Shown here piece by piece: positions 26,382-34,683 of a stretch of DNA of 64,000 nt. The DNA lies in assembly GCF_009857135.1 (NCBI RefSeq), contig NZ_CP047318.1, positions 3,968,001-4,032,000 of the forward strand. Direction: 5' to 3'. The stretch comes from Streptomyces sp. HM190 (GTDB taxonomy: Bacteria; Actinomycetota; Actinomycetes; Streptomycetales; Streptomycetaceae). Position 1 is the stretch's first letter; every line of letters starts with the position of its first letter. The notes beneath the pieces are model-generated. The model was not told the origin of the DNA and searched no databases. It worked only from the letters and a program-made list of their open reading frames with translations. The position numbers and the translations under genes are program-made.

Positions 26382-26413
26382 ACAGCCGGCGCGCCCCACC
26401 CCACCAGGCGCCC

Positions 26414-27712
26414 TCAGTCCTCCCTCTCCGCCACCGTCGCCGTCTCCTGCAGCCGCTCCAGCACGGCCCGCGGCTTCGCGTTCGACGACACCGCCGTCCC
26501 GATCTCCCGCTTCACCGCCGCGCTGACCTCCGCCCACGACGTCTTCCCGGCGGGATACAGCTCGGCCGAGGGCAGTTCCGTCAGGAACGGCGCGAGGTCG
26601 GCGGCGTCCTCGTCCCCCGCCATCGCCTGCGACGCCGACGACGTCACCGGCAGCAGGTCGTACGCGCGGGAGAACGCGAGGACGTTCTTGTCGGCGTAGA
26701 CGAAGTCGAGGAAGTCGCCGATCTCCTCCTGGTGCCCGTTCTGCTTGAACGCCATCATCCAGTCGGTGACGCCGAGGGCCGCCCGCGACCGCCCCTCACG
26801 CCCCGGCAGCGCGGCGGTGCCGAACTCGACGCCCTTGTCCTCGGCCATCCTCATCAGGCTGGGGTGCCCGTTGAGCATCCCGACCTCGCCGCGCGCGAAC
26901 GCCTCGAACGCGTCGGCCCGGTTCAGCCTGGCCGGGGCGGTCGGCCCGGTGAGGCCCTTGTCGACCAGTTCCTGCTTCAGCCAGGTGAAGGTCCGCACGT
27001 TGTCGTCGGAGTCGAGCCGGTACGTGCCGACGTTGTCCACGTATCCGGCGCCGCCACCGAGCAGCCACTGCATCGTCTCGGCCTGGGCCTCCTCCGGCCC
27101 GAGCGGCAGCGCGTACGGGGTCTTGGCGCCGGCCGCGCGCAGCGCCTCCGCGTCGGTGGCCAGTTCGTCCCAGGTGCGCGGGGCGTCGTCGATCCCGGCC
27201 TTGGCGAACAGCTTCTTGTTGTAGAAGAGCACGCGGGTGGACGCGGCGAAGGGCATCCCGTACGCGACCCGCCGCACCTTGCCCGCGTTGGCGAGCTGGC
27301 CGAGGAAGTTGCCCTGCACGGGTATGGAGAGCAGGTCGTCGACCTCGTAGAGCTTCCCGGCGGCGGCGTAGTCGGCGAACGTGCCGATCTGCGCCATGTC
27401 GGGGGCCTCGCCGGCGTCGACCATCTCCTTGACCTCGCGGTCGATGTCGTTCCAGGAGTGCACCGTGACGTCGATCTCGACGTCGGGGTGGTCCTTCTCG
27501 TACGCCTCGACGACATCGTCCCAGTACTTCTGCGAGCTGTTGGCCTTCGAGTCGCCGTAGTCGGCGGCCACCAGCGTGAGGGCGACCTTCTGCCCGTCGG
27601 TCTCCCCGGCGCCGCAGCCCGCCAGTGTGGACATCAGCCCCAGCGCGGACAGCGCCGCGAGTGCCGAGGTGGTCCTGATACGGGTCTTCGTCCGCCGCTG
27701 TCGCACTCGCAC
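26414..27712 (-). CDS. ABC sugar-binding lipoprotein (orphan)
   Basis: This extracellular solute-binding protein of about 432 residues belongs to the MalE/DasA-like family 1. The signal sequence ends at the lipobox LAGC near residue 33. The mature part has YWDDVVEAYEKDHPDVEIDV, PDMAQIGTFADYAAAG, RVLFYNKKLFAKAG and TWDELATDAEALRAAG. No permease genes adjoin it, so it must use components encoded elsewhere, energised by an MsiK-type ATPase. It is divergent from nagK across two DasR-like sites, suggesting a GlcNAc- or chitin-derived ligand. GTG starts at 27712 and 27706 are both possible. Confidence 0.85.
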   Translation of the reverse strand: MRVRQRRTKTRIRTTSALAALSALGLMSTLAGCGAGETDGQKVALTLVAADYGDSKANSSQKYWDDVVEAYEKDHPDVEIDVTVHSWNDIDREVKEMVDAGEAPDMAQIGTFADYAAAGKLYEVDDLLSIPVQGNFLGQLANAGKVRRVAYGMPFAASTRVLFYNKKLFAKAGIDDAPRTWDELATDAEALRAAGAKTPYALPLGPEEAQAETMQWLLGGGAGYVDNVGTYRLDSDDNVRTFTWLKQELVDKGLTGPTAPARLNRADAFEAFARGEVGMLNGHPSLMRMAEDKGVEFGTAALPGREGRSRAALGVTDWMMAFKQNGHQEEIGDFLDFVYADKNVLAFSRAYDLLPVTSSASQAMAGDEDAADLAPFLTELPSAELYPAGKTSWAEVSAAVKREIGTAVSSNAKPRAVLERLQETATVAERED

Positions 27713-27816
27713 TGCCCCAAACCTGTCGCCATTATCGAACGGGCTTCGAACAAACCAGCCTGGACCACAGGCTCGCATCCAAGCCCGTTAATTCTTCAAC
27801 TTCTCGAACTTCTTCA

Positions 27817-27850
27817 TAAGGTCTACACCACGCGAGTGGACTAGACCTCT
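27817..27850. promoter_or_regulatory. Two DasR-type dre sites between the SBP gene and nagK
   Basis: AGTGGACTAGACCTCT (27835-27850) matches the dre pattern (A[C/G]TGGTCTAGACCA[C/G]T) at 14 of 16 positions. TAAGGTCTACACCACG (27817-27832) matches at 11. Their centres are 18 bases apart. DasR is the GntR repressor of GlcNAc and chitin genes, released by GlcN-6-P. The nagK start is 28 bases beyond. Confidence 0.8.
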
Positions 27851-27878
27851 TGAGGGTACACGCGCCACACTGTCCCTC

Positions 27879-28841
27879 GTGAGACATGTCATCGCCCTCG
27901 ACGTGGGCGGCACCGGGATGAAGGCCGCGCTGGTCGGTGCGGGCGGCGAGCTGCTGCACCAGGCGCGCCTCGCCACCGGCCGCGACCGCGGGCCGGACGC
28001 CGTCGTCGCGTCCGTCCTCGACTTCGCCGCCGAGCTGCGCGCCCACGGCGAACGGCACTTCGGCGAGCCCGCGTCCGCCGCGGGTGTCGCCGTGCCCGGC
28101 ATCGTCGACGCCGAGCGGGGCGTCGCCGTCTACGCGGCCAACCTGGGCTGGCGCGACGTACCACTGCGCGCGCTCCTCGCCGAGCGCCTCGGCGGCACTC
28201 CGGTCGCCCTCGGCCACGACGTGCGTACCGGCGGTCTCGCCGAGGGCCGGGTCGGCGCGGGCCGGGGCACCGACCACTTCCTCTTCGTGGCGCTCGGCAC
28301 CGGCATCGCGGGCGCGATCGGCGTGGACGGCCGGGTGGAGGCGGGCGCGCACGGCTTCGCCGGCGAGATCGGCCACATCGTCGTCCGGCCCGGGGGAAAC
28401 CCGTGCCCCTGCGGTCAGCGCGGCTGCCTGGAGCGCTACGCCTCCGCGGCCGCGGTCACCCAGGCATGGGCCGGAGCCACCGGCGACCCCGGTGCGGACG
28501 CGGCGGACTGCGCGCGGGCCGTGGAGTACGGCGACCCGCGGGCCCGGGGCGTCTGGCAGGACGCGGTCGACGCCCTCGCCGACGGTCTCGTCACCGCCAT
28601 CACCCTGCTGGACCCCCGCACCCTGATCATCGGCGGCGGCCTCGCCGAGGCCGGGGAGGCCCTGTTCACCCCGCTGCGGGCCGCCATCGAACACCGGGTG
28701 ACCTTCCAGAAGGTCCCCGCACTCGTCCCGGCCACCCTCGGCGACACGGCGGGCTGCCTCGGCGCCGGCCTCCTGGCCTGGGACCTCCTCACGGACACCA
28801 CCCCCACGACCCCGACGGACGCTTCGGAGGCAACCCCCTGA
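27879..28841 (+). CDS. nagK: N-acetylglucosamine kinase, ROK family
   Basis: This 320-residue ROK sugar kinase phosphorylates GlcNAc to GlcNAc-6-phosphate. It has the ATP loop LDVGGTGMKAALV near residue 7, ALGTGIAGAIGVDG near 135, the substrate GEIGH at about 168 and the zinc motif CPCGQRGCLE near 181. The pairing with nagA (TGATG overlap) and the dre operators upstream support GlcNAc as the substrate over other ROK sugars. The GTG start fits the family N-terminus. Confidence 0.9.
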   Translation: MRHVIALDVGGTGMKAALVGAGGELLHQARLATGRDRGPDAVVASVLDFAAELRAHGERHFGEPASAAGVAVPGIVDAERGVAVYAANLGWRDVPLRALLAERLGGTPVALGHDVRTGGLAEGRVGAGRGTDHFLFVALGTGIAGAIGVDGRVEAGAHGFAGEIGHIVVRPGGNPCPCGQRGCLERYASAAAVTQAWAGATGDPGADAADCARAVEYGDPRARGVWQDAVDALADGLVTAITLLDPRTLIIGGGLAEAGEALFTPLRAAIEHRVTFQKVPALVPATLGDTAGCLGAGLLAWDLLTDTTPTTPTDASEATP

Positions 28842-30103
28842 TGCCAGCCCAGCAGGACACTTCCGCTTCCGCTCCGGGCAGCCTGCCGGAAGGGGCGCGG
28901 GGAAGCGCGCGACCGGCTCCGACCCACCCGCGACCCCCGTCGGCAGCGCGGCCCTACGTCCTGGAAGGCGTCCGCGTCGTCCTGCCCACGGGCGTCGTCG
29001 ACAACGGCCGGCTCGTGGTCGACGGCACCCGGATCGCCGAGCACGCCCCCGCCGGCGCGCCCGTCCTCGCGGCCCACGGGCTGTGGGCCGTCCCCGGTTT
29101 CGTCGACCTCCACAACCACGGCGGCGGCGGCGCCTCCTTCACCTCCGGCGCCGTCGAGGACGTCCTGAGGGGCATCCACACCCACCGGCTGCACGGCACC
29201 ACCACCCTCGTCGCGTCCACCGTCACCGGCGACATGGACGGCCTCGCCCACCGCGCCGGCCTCCTCTCCGAACTCGCCGAGCAGGGCGACATCGCGGGCA
29301 TCCACTTCGAGGGCCCGTTCATCTCCCCCTGCCGCAAGGGCGCCCACTCCGAGGAACTGCTGCGCGACCCAGACCCGGCGGAGGTCCGCAAACTGATCGA
29401 CGCGGCACGCGGCCGCGCGAGCATGGTCACCCTGGCCACCGAACTCCCCGGCGGCCTGGACTCCGTACGGCTCCTCGCCGAGCACGGCGTCATCGCGGCG
29501 ATCGGGCACACGGACGCCACGTACGAGCAGACCGTACGGGCCATCGAGGCGGGCGCGACCGTGGCCACGCACCTGTTCAACGCGATGCCCCCGCTGGGCC
29601 ACCGCGACCCCGGTCCGATCGCGGCACTCCTGGAGGACGAGCGGATCACCGTCGAGCTGATCAACGACGGCACGCATCTGCACCCGGCCGCCCTCCAGTT
29701 GGCGTTCCGTCACGCGGGCGCCGAGCGGGTGGCGTTCATCACCGACGCGATGGACGCGGCCGGCTTCGGCGACGGCCGCTACATGCTCGGCCCGCTGGAG
29801 GTGGAGGTCGCCGACGGCGTGGCCCGCCTGGTGGAGGGCGGCTCCATCGCGGGCTCGACCCTCACCCAGGACCGCGCCTTCGAACGGGCGGTCACCGTCG
29901 ACCGCCTCCCCGTCGAGTCCGTCGTCGCCGCGCTCTCGGCCACCCCGGCCAGGCTCCTCGGCCTGTACGACCGCATCGGCTCCCTGGAACCGGGCAAGGA
30001 CGCCGACGTCGTCCTCCTCGACGCCGACTTCACGGTGCGGGGCGTCCTGCGCAAGGGCACATGGGTGGTGGACCCCTTCGCGGGCCGAGCCGACGGCAGA
30101 TGA
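28841..30103 (+). CDS. nagA: N-acetylglucosamine-6-phosphate deacetylase
   Basis: This amidohydrolase of 420 residues removes acetate from GlcNAc-6-P to give GlcN-6-P, the DasR effector. Metal and substrate residues are seen in PGFVDLHNHGGGG near 85, HFEGPFISPCRKGAH near 155, IGHTDATYEQ near 222, THLFNAMPPLGHRDPG near 245 and ITDAMDAAGFGDGRYMLG near 300. The ATG overlaps the nagK stop. The first 37 residues are an extra Ala/Pro-rich extension encoded partly by copy 4 of the intergenic repeat; the conserved domain begins only at YVLEGVRVVLPTG. Confidence 0.93.
   Translation: MPAQQDTSASAPGSLPEGARGSARPAPTHPRPPSAARPYVLEGVRVVLPTGVVDNGRLVVDGTRIAEHAPAGAPVLAAHGLWAVPGFVDLHNHGGGGASFTSGAVEDVLRGIHTHRLHGTTTLVASTVTGDMDGLAHRAGLLSELAEQGDIAGIHFEGPFISPCRKGAHSEELLRDPDPAEVRKLIDAARGRASMVTLATELPGGLDSVRLLAEHGVIAAIGHTDATYEQTVRAIEAGATVATHLFNAMPPLGHRDPGPIAALLEDERITVELINDGTHLHPAALQLAFRHAGAERVAFITDAMDAAGFGDGRYMLGPLEVEVADGVARLVEGGSIAGSTLTQDRAFERAVTVDRLPVESVVAALSATPARLLGLYDRIGSLEPGKDADVVLLDADFTVRGVLRKGTWVVDPFAGRADGR
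28886..28933. repeat. Intergenic palindrome copy 4 inside the nagA 5' coding end
   Basis: GGAAGGGGCGCGGGGAAGCG then CGCGACCGGCTCCGACCCACCCGC has the element core and its usual CCGACC...CCCGC tail. It is translated as part of the nagA N-terminal extension. Confidence 0.65.
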
Positions 30104-30111
30104 CGGAAGGT

Positions 30112-30125
30112 GGATCAATTGATCC
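30112..30125. promoter_or_regulatory. GGATCAATTGATCC palindrome after nagA
   Basis: This 14-base perfect palindrome begins nine bases past the nagA stop and lies 186 bases before the PfkB start. It is AT-rich for this genome. It could be an operator for the PfkB gene; it is too short to be a convincing terminator alone. Confidence 0.45.
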
Positions 30126-30310
30126 CCAACAGGAAGGTTCCGCACCTTTGTTGACTGATGGCACGGAGTGCGGGCGTTGGCTCCGAGGGCTGGGCCGACC
30201 GCCGCTCTTTTTGGCATGATCGAGCCTCCGCAACAGCTGTCGCCGAGCGCATTCTGATGTCAACGAAGACCGGACGCGTCGCGCCGTCGAATTCGAGGGG
30301 GTAGCCCCGG

Positions 30311-31237
30311 GTGATCCTCACGGTCACGCTGAACACCGCTCTCGACATCACCCACCGCGTTCGGGCCCTCAGGCCCCATGCCACGCACCGGGTGACCGAG
30401 GTACTCCAACGCCCCGGCGGCAAGGGCCTGAACGTGGCCCGGGTGCTCGCGGCCCTCGGCCATCCGGTGACGGTCACCGGCTTCGTGGGCGGCGGCACCG
30501 GACGCGCCGTCCAGGACGGACTCGCCCGGACGCCGGGCATCGTGGACGCGCTGGTGCCGGTGCAGGGCGCCACCCGCCGGACGATCGCCGTGGTCGACGC
30601 CACCGGTGACACGACTCAGCTCAACGAGCCCGGCCCGCTCGTCACCCCGGCCGAGTGGTCGGCGTTCCAGGAGGCGTACGAGATCCTGCTGCGCTCCGCC
30701 TCGGCGGTGGCCCTGTGCGGCAGCCTGCCGCCGGGGGTGCCGGTGGGCGCGTACGCGGGCCTGATCCGCACGGCGCGCACCCTGGCCGTCCCCGTCCTGC
30801 TGGACACCAGCGGTGAGCCGCTGCGGCGCGGGGTGGCGGCACGGCCCGACGTGGTGAAGCCGAACGCCGAGGAACTCGCCGAACTCACCGGCTCCCACGA
30901 GCCGTCCCGCGCGACACGTGACGCGCGCCGCCGCGGCGCCCAGGCGGTCGTCGCCTCGCTCGGCCCCGACGGTCTCCTCGCCCACACCCCCGAGGGCCGC
31001 TGGCGGGCCACCCCGCCCCGCCGCTTCCGCGGCAACCCGACGGGCGCCGGCGACGCGGTGGTCGCGGGCCTGCTGTCGGGCCTGGTCGAACACCTCCCCT
31101 GGCCCGACCGCCTCACCCGGGCGACGGCCCTGTCGGCGGCGACCGTACTGGCCCCGACGGCAGGAGAGTTCGACCAGCGGGCGTACGACGAACTGCGGAC
31201 GCAGGTGGCGGTGACGGGGGAGGTCAGCGCGGCCTGA
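30311..31237 (+). CDS. PfkB-family hexose kinase (1-phosphofructokinase-like)
   Basis: This 308-residue ribokinase-fold enzyme has RPGGKGLNVARVLAALG near residue 36 (substrate loop), LCGSLPPGVP near 135 and the catalytic NPTGAGDAVVAGL near 240 containing the base aspartate. Members of this group phosphorylate fructose-1-P, tagatose-6-P or related sugar phosphates; the nearby nagKA genes make an amino-sugar or tagatose-like substrate possible. The GTG follows a GAGGGGG site. It lies about 207 bases after nagA with a palindrome between, so it may have its own promoter. Confidence 0.82.
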   Translation: MILTVTLNTALDITHRVRALRPHATHRVTEVLQRPGGKGLNVARVLAALGHPVTVTGFVGGGTGRAVQDGLARTPGIVDALVPVQGATRRTIAVVDATGDTTQLNEPGPLVTPAEWSAFQEAYEILLRSASAVALCGSLPPGVPVGAYAGLIRTARTLAVPVLLDTSGEPLRRGVAARPDVVKPNAEELAELTGSHEPSRATRDARRRGAQAVVASLGPDGLLAHTPEGRWRATPPRRFRGNPTGAGDAVVAGLLSGLVEHLPWPDRLTRATALSAATVLAPTAGEFDQRAYDELRTQVAVTGEVSAA

Positions 31238-31256
31238 GGGGCCCCGCTTCAGAACC

Positions 31257-32222
31257 TCAGCTCTTCCAGCCCTTTTCCAGGTACATCTGGTCGAAGTTCA
31301 CGTCGCAGGAATTGCCCTGCTCGCAGGAGATCTTGACCTCGTTGGTGCCCTTGTTGAGCTGGACGAGGGCGAAGGTGTTCGTCCAGCCCTTCTCGTAGTC
31401 GCCCTCGGGGCCACGCGAGAAGTTGGACAGATTGAGGGGGCGCGTCTGGGCCGTGCCGTTCACCGAGAGGGTGGCGTTCTGGTCCTTGCCCGGGACGCCG
31501 TAGAGGACGTACAGCGTGTACTTGCCGGCCTCCGGCACGTCCTCCATCTTCCACGTCACCGACGAGCCGACGGAGTTGAAGTTGGTGACGTAGAAGCCGC
31601 CCTCGGACTTGGCGCCCGGGATGTCGGAGGAGACCGTGGCGTTGCCGCCCAGTTGCAGGGTCTTGGCCTCCGCCTTGGGGAGTTCGCCGGGCTGCTGCTC
31701 GGTCTTCTTGGTCGTGGACGGGCTGGGCTCGGTGCTCTGGTCGGCCGTCGGCGCGGTCGAGGCGCCGCCGCCGGCGTTGTCGTCGCCGCTGTCGTCGCCG
31801 CCGATCATGGCGACGCCGATGCCGACCACCACGGCGGCCAGGACGGCGATCGCGCCGATCAGCAGGCCCTTGGTGTTGGGGCCGCGTCCGCGTCCGCCGC
31901 CACCGCCGTGCGTCTGCTGACGGGTCGTGGGCGCGCCGCCCGGGAAGGCCTCCGGCGCCTGGTACTGCGCGTTGGGCTGGCCGTAGCCGTTCTGCTGGGG
32001 GACCTGGCTGTACGCCGCCGTGGGCGCCTGGTGGATCGAGGACGACTGCTGGGTCTGCTGCCCGTACTGGCGTTCACCGACCGGCCGCACCCGGTTGACG
32101 GCGTTGGGGTAGCCGTAGCTCCCGGTGGGCGGCTGGGCGCCACGGGCCTGGCCGTCGGCGTAGAGGTAGCCGAACGGGTCGTCGTCCTCGGGCGTGCTCG
32201 CGCCGTTGTTGCCGGGCGTCAT
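31257..32222 (-). CDS. Membrane-anchored CBM6/35-like protein
   Basis: This is a 321-residue protein with a Gln/Tyr/Gly-rich cytosolic part (1-105), one membrane helix (GLLIGAIAVLAAVVVGIGVAM, about 118-138), a Thr/Ser/Pro linker and an extracellular beta-sandwich (about 190-321). The sandwich has the family 6/35 carbohydrate-binding pattern: GFYVTNFNSVGSSVTW, GKYTLYVLYG, TLSVNG, NTFALVQLNKGTNEVKI. Two Cys in CEQGNSCDV may form a disulfide. It probably binds wall or extracellular sugar. It lies downstream of cdgB behind a hairpin. Confidence 0.7.
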   Translation of the reverse strand: MTPGNNGASTPEDDDPFGYLYADGQARGAQPPTGSYGYPNAVNRVRPVGERQYGQQTQQSSSIHQAPTAAYSQVPQQNGYGQPNAQYQAPEAFPGGAPTTRQQTHGGGGGRGRGPNTKGLLIGAIAVLAAVVVGIGVAMIGGDDSGDDNAGGGASTAPTADQSTEPSPSTTKKTEQQPGELPKAEAKTLQLGGNATVSSDIPGAKSEGGFYVTNFNSVGSSVTWKMEDVPEAGKYTLYVLYGVPGKDQNATLSVNGTAQTRPLNLSNFSRGPEGDYEKGWTNTFALVQLNKGTNEVKISCEQGNSCDVNFDQMYLEKGWKS

Positions 32223-32324
32223 CCCTAGGTCTCCTCAGCGGTGCGGTACATGCGGCGTACGGGTGGCGGTTCTTTCCACAGGGGTGTAGGAGAGCGAGCC
32301 TACCCGCTCACGCTGAGCCAAACG

Positions 32325-32354
32325 GGTGACTCAGACCTCGTGGCCTGAGTCACC
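32325..32354. terminator. Hairpin after cdgB
   Basis: GGTGACTCAG and CTGAGTCACC form a perfect 10-base stem around a 10-base loop, 76 bases past the cdgB stop. It could equally lie in the upstream region of the CBM-like gene. Confidence 0.55.
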
Positions 32355-32429
32355 ATCGCGCCGGCCGGCCCCTCGGTGGGGGCCTCACCAGCGCATTTCC
32401 CGGGCCGTCGGGCTACTGCCCGGCTCTGG

Positions 32430-34217
32430 TCATCCGGCCCGCCGATGCTGTTTGGGACGAGATCGTTTCTCGACGTACATCCGCTCGTCAGCCGATTTCA
32501 ACACCTCGTCCGCCGTCATCCCGCAGTGTGCCCATCCGATGCCGAAGCTGGCCCCGACGCGCATCGCGCGGCCGTCGACCCGGATCGGCTGGATGATCTC
32601 GTTGCGCAGGCGTACGGCGAGGTCCTGGGCGTCGGCGCGGCCGAGCCCGTCGGCGAGGACGACGAACTCGTCACCGCCGAGCCGGGCGACGGTGTCGCCG
32701 TCGCGGACGCCCCGGCTGAGCCTGCGGGCGACCTCGATGAGGACGGCGTCGCCCGCGTTGTGCCCGAACCGGTCATTGATCGACTTGAACCCGTCGAGGT
32801 CGCAGAAGAGCACCGCGAGCCCCTTGGTGCCGTCGTCCCGCTCGTTCTCGGGGGCGACGGTGTGCACATGGTGGTCGAAGGCGTCGTACGGCAGCCCGGC
32901 GGCGGCCGCGTGGAAGTCGAAGGCGTGCGCGCCGTTGCCGGCGGCCTCGTACGCGTCGAAGGACGGGTGGGGGACGGCCGGGTGCTGGGCGACCCCGAAG
33001 TCGCCGTACTGCCCGAATCCGTCTCCGAGGTTCTCCCCGAGGTTCTCACCGAAGTTGTCGCTGAAGTTCTCGCCGAACGTGGCGTCCATGGAGTCGGCGG
33101 CCGCGCCGGCCGGGAGCGCCTGAGGGCGCTGGCAGAGGCGGGCGGAGAGCCGGGCGCGCAGCTCGGCGGAGTTGGGCAGGCCGGTCAGCGCGTCGTGGGA
33201 GGCGCGGTGGGCGAGCTGGAGCTCGCGGCGCTTGCGCTCCTCTATGTCCTCGACGTGGGTGAGCAGGAAGCGGGGCCCGTCGGCGGCGTCGGCCACGACG
33301 GAGTTGCGCAGGCTGACCCAGACGTAGGTGCCGTCGCGGCGGCCGAGGCGCAGCTCGGCGCGGCCGCCCTCGGCGGAGGTGCGCAGGAGCGTGCCGATGT
33401 CCTCGGGGTGGACGAGGTCGGAGAAGGAGTACCGGCGCATGGCGGACGCGGGCCGGCCGAGCAGCCGGCACAGCGCGTCGTTGGTCCGCAGGATCCGGCC
33501 GTGCTGGTCGCCGCCGAGCTCGGCGATGGCCATGCCGCTCGGGGCGTACTCGAATGCCTGGCGGAAGGACTCCTCGCTGGCCCGCAGCGCCTGCTGCTCC
33601 CGTTCGAGCCTGACCAGTGCGCGCTGCATGTTCGCACGGAGACGCGCGTTGCTGATCGCGATGGCGGCCTGGAAGGCGTACATCTGGAGCGCCTCACGGC
33701 CCCAGGCACCGGGCCGCCGGCCGTTGCGCGGCCGGTCGACGGATATGACCCCGAGCAGTTCACCGCAGGAGGCGCCGCCGGCGCCGGGTGTGTACATCGG
33801 CGCGAAGAGGCGGTCGGAGGGGTGCCACTCGTCCTCGAAGCGGGGCGCGGGTCCGTCGGTGTACCACTGCGGTACGTCGTCCTCGTCGAGGACCCAGCCC
33901 TCGGTGTGGGGTATGAACCGCAGGTCGCCCCAGGCCTCGCCCATGGTGAGCCGGCGGTCCCAGGAGGCGCGGGAGCCGACGCGGCCGGTGATCAGGGCCT
34001 CGGCGGCGGAGTTCCCGGAGAGGGCGGCGACGACGAGGTCTCCGTCGGGGCGGACGAGGTTGACGCACGCCAGCTCGTACCCCAGGCCGTTGACCACACC
34101 GTCCGCGACGGTCTGCAGCGTGTCGGCCAGGCTGCGCGCGGTGTTCATGTCCGCCATCACCTGGTGCAGCTGCCGCAGCGTCGTCAGACGGACGTAAGGC
34201 TCCGACTCGGTTTCCAT
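32430..34217 (-). CDS. cdgB: Diguanylate cyclase with GAF and PAS domains (CdgB-type)
   Basis: This 595-residue protein makes cyclic di-GMP, which controls Streptomyces development through BldD. The order is GAF (about 25-200), a coiled linker, PAS (about 215-325; QAFEYAPSGMAIAELGG, YSFSDLVHPEDIG) and GGDEF (about 340-590). The active RLGGDEFVVL motif is intact and FCDLDGFKSINDRFGHNAGD precedes it. A nearly 95-residue insertion splits the start of the GGDEF domain (HDALTGLPN) from its core and contains FGENFSDNFGENLGENLG repeats. It is soluble, with no membrane helix. It is divergent from the flavin reductase across a 466-base gap. Confidence 0.9.
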   Translation of the reverse strand: METESEPYVRLTTLRQLHQVMADMNTARSLADTLQTVADGVVNGLGYELACVNLVRPDGDLVVAALSGNSAAEALITGRVGSRASWDRRLTMGEAWGDLRFIPHTEGWVLDEDDVPQWYTDGPAPRFEDEWHPSDRLFAPMYTPGAGGASCGELLGVISVDRPRNGRRPGAWGREALQMYAFQAAIAISNARLRANMQRALVRLEREQQALRASEESFRQAFEYAPSGMAIAELGGDQHGRILRTNDALCRLLGRPASAMRRYSFSDLVHPEDIGTLLRTSAEGGRAELRLGRRDGTYVWVSLRNSVVADAADGPRFLLTHVEDIEERKRRELQLAHRASHDALTGLPNSAELRARLSARLCQRPQALPAGAAADSMDATFGENFSDNFGENLGENLGDGFGQYGDFGVAQHPAVPHPSFDAYEAAGNGAHAFDFHAAAAGLPYDAFDHHVHTVAPENERDDGTKGLAVLFCDLDGFKSINDRFGHNAGDAVLIEVARRLSRGVRDGDTVARLGGDEFVVLADGLGRADAQDLAVRLRNEIIQPIRVDGRAMRVGASFGIGWAHCGMTADEVLKSADERMYVEKRSRPKQHRRAG

Positions 34218-34671
34218 TCGCCCTCCCCCCGAGATCTTGTGGCAGCTCCAGGCTCCAGGGTTGCTATCCGGCGTAACTCATGGGCTTACTACCGCTTACA
34301 GTTCCCGCTTACAGCTTGCAGCGTCCCCGCCACTGAATCACAGCGCGAAGCCCACTCGGTACACAGGGTCAACAAAATATGGCTCCTGTGACTCAAGTCA
34401 CAACAAAACCTGAGCAATTGAGTGGAGCTTATGCGTTTCCCGCATGCGCTTCCTGAACAGAATTCAGGACTCTGTGTAGACCCTGTGAGCGGTGATGGCC
34501 GAGTGCGGTGACGAGACAGAAGGCCATTTTTGAGCCAGCGCCGCGTTCGTGGGGCGACCTGCCGCGACGGGCGTGACGGGCGCGCCCGACCGTACCCCAT
34601 GGGGGCGACCTAGGTCGCAGGACCGGCAGGAGGTGGATCTCCGGCCGGATGTGGCGGCCGCGGGCGCGGAC
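34218..34671. other. Gap between cdgB and the flavin reductase gene
   Basis: About 450 bases of divergent upstream region hold no gene. The stretch at 34340-34450 is notably AT-rich (CAACAAAATATGGCTCCTG, ACTCAAGTCACAACAAAACC) and probably carries the cdgB promoter and regulator sites. Confidence 0.5.
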
Positions 34672-34677
34672 TAGCGT
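34672..34677 (+). promoter_or_regulatory. -10 box, leaderless start of the flavin reductase gene
   Basis: TAGCGT lies six bases before the GTG at 34684. This supports the long form of the protein over the internal GTG at 34819. Confidence 0.5.
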
Positions 34678-34683
34678 GCGATC

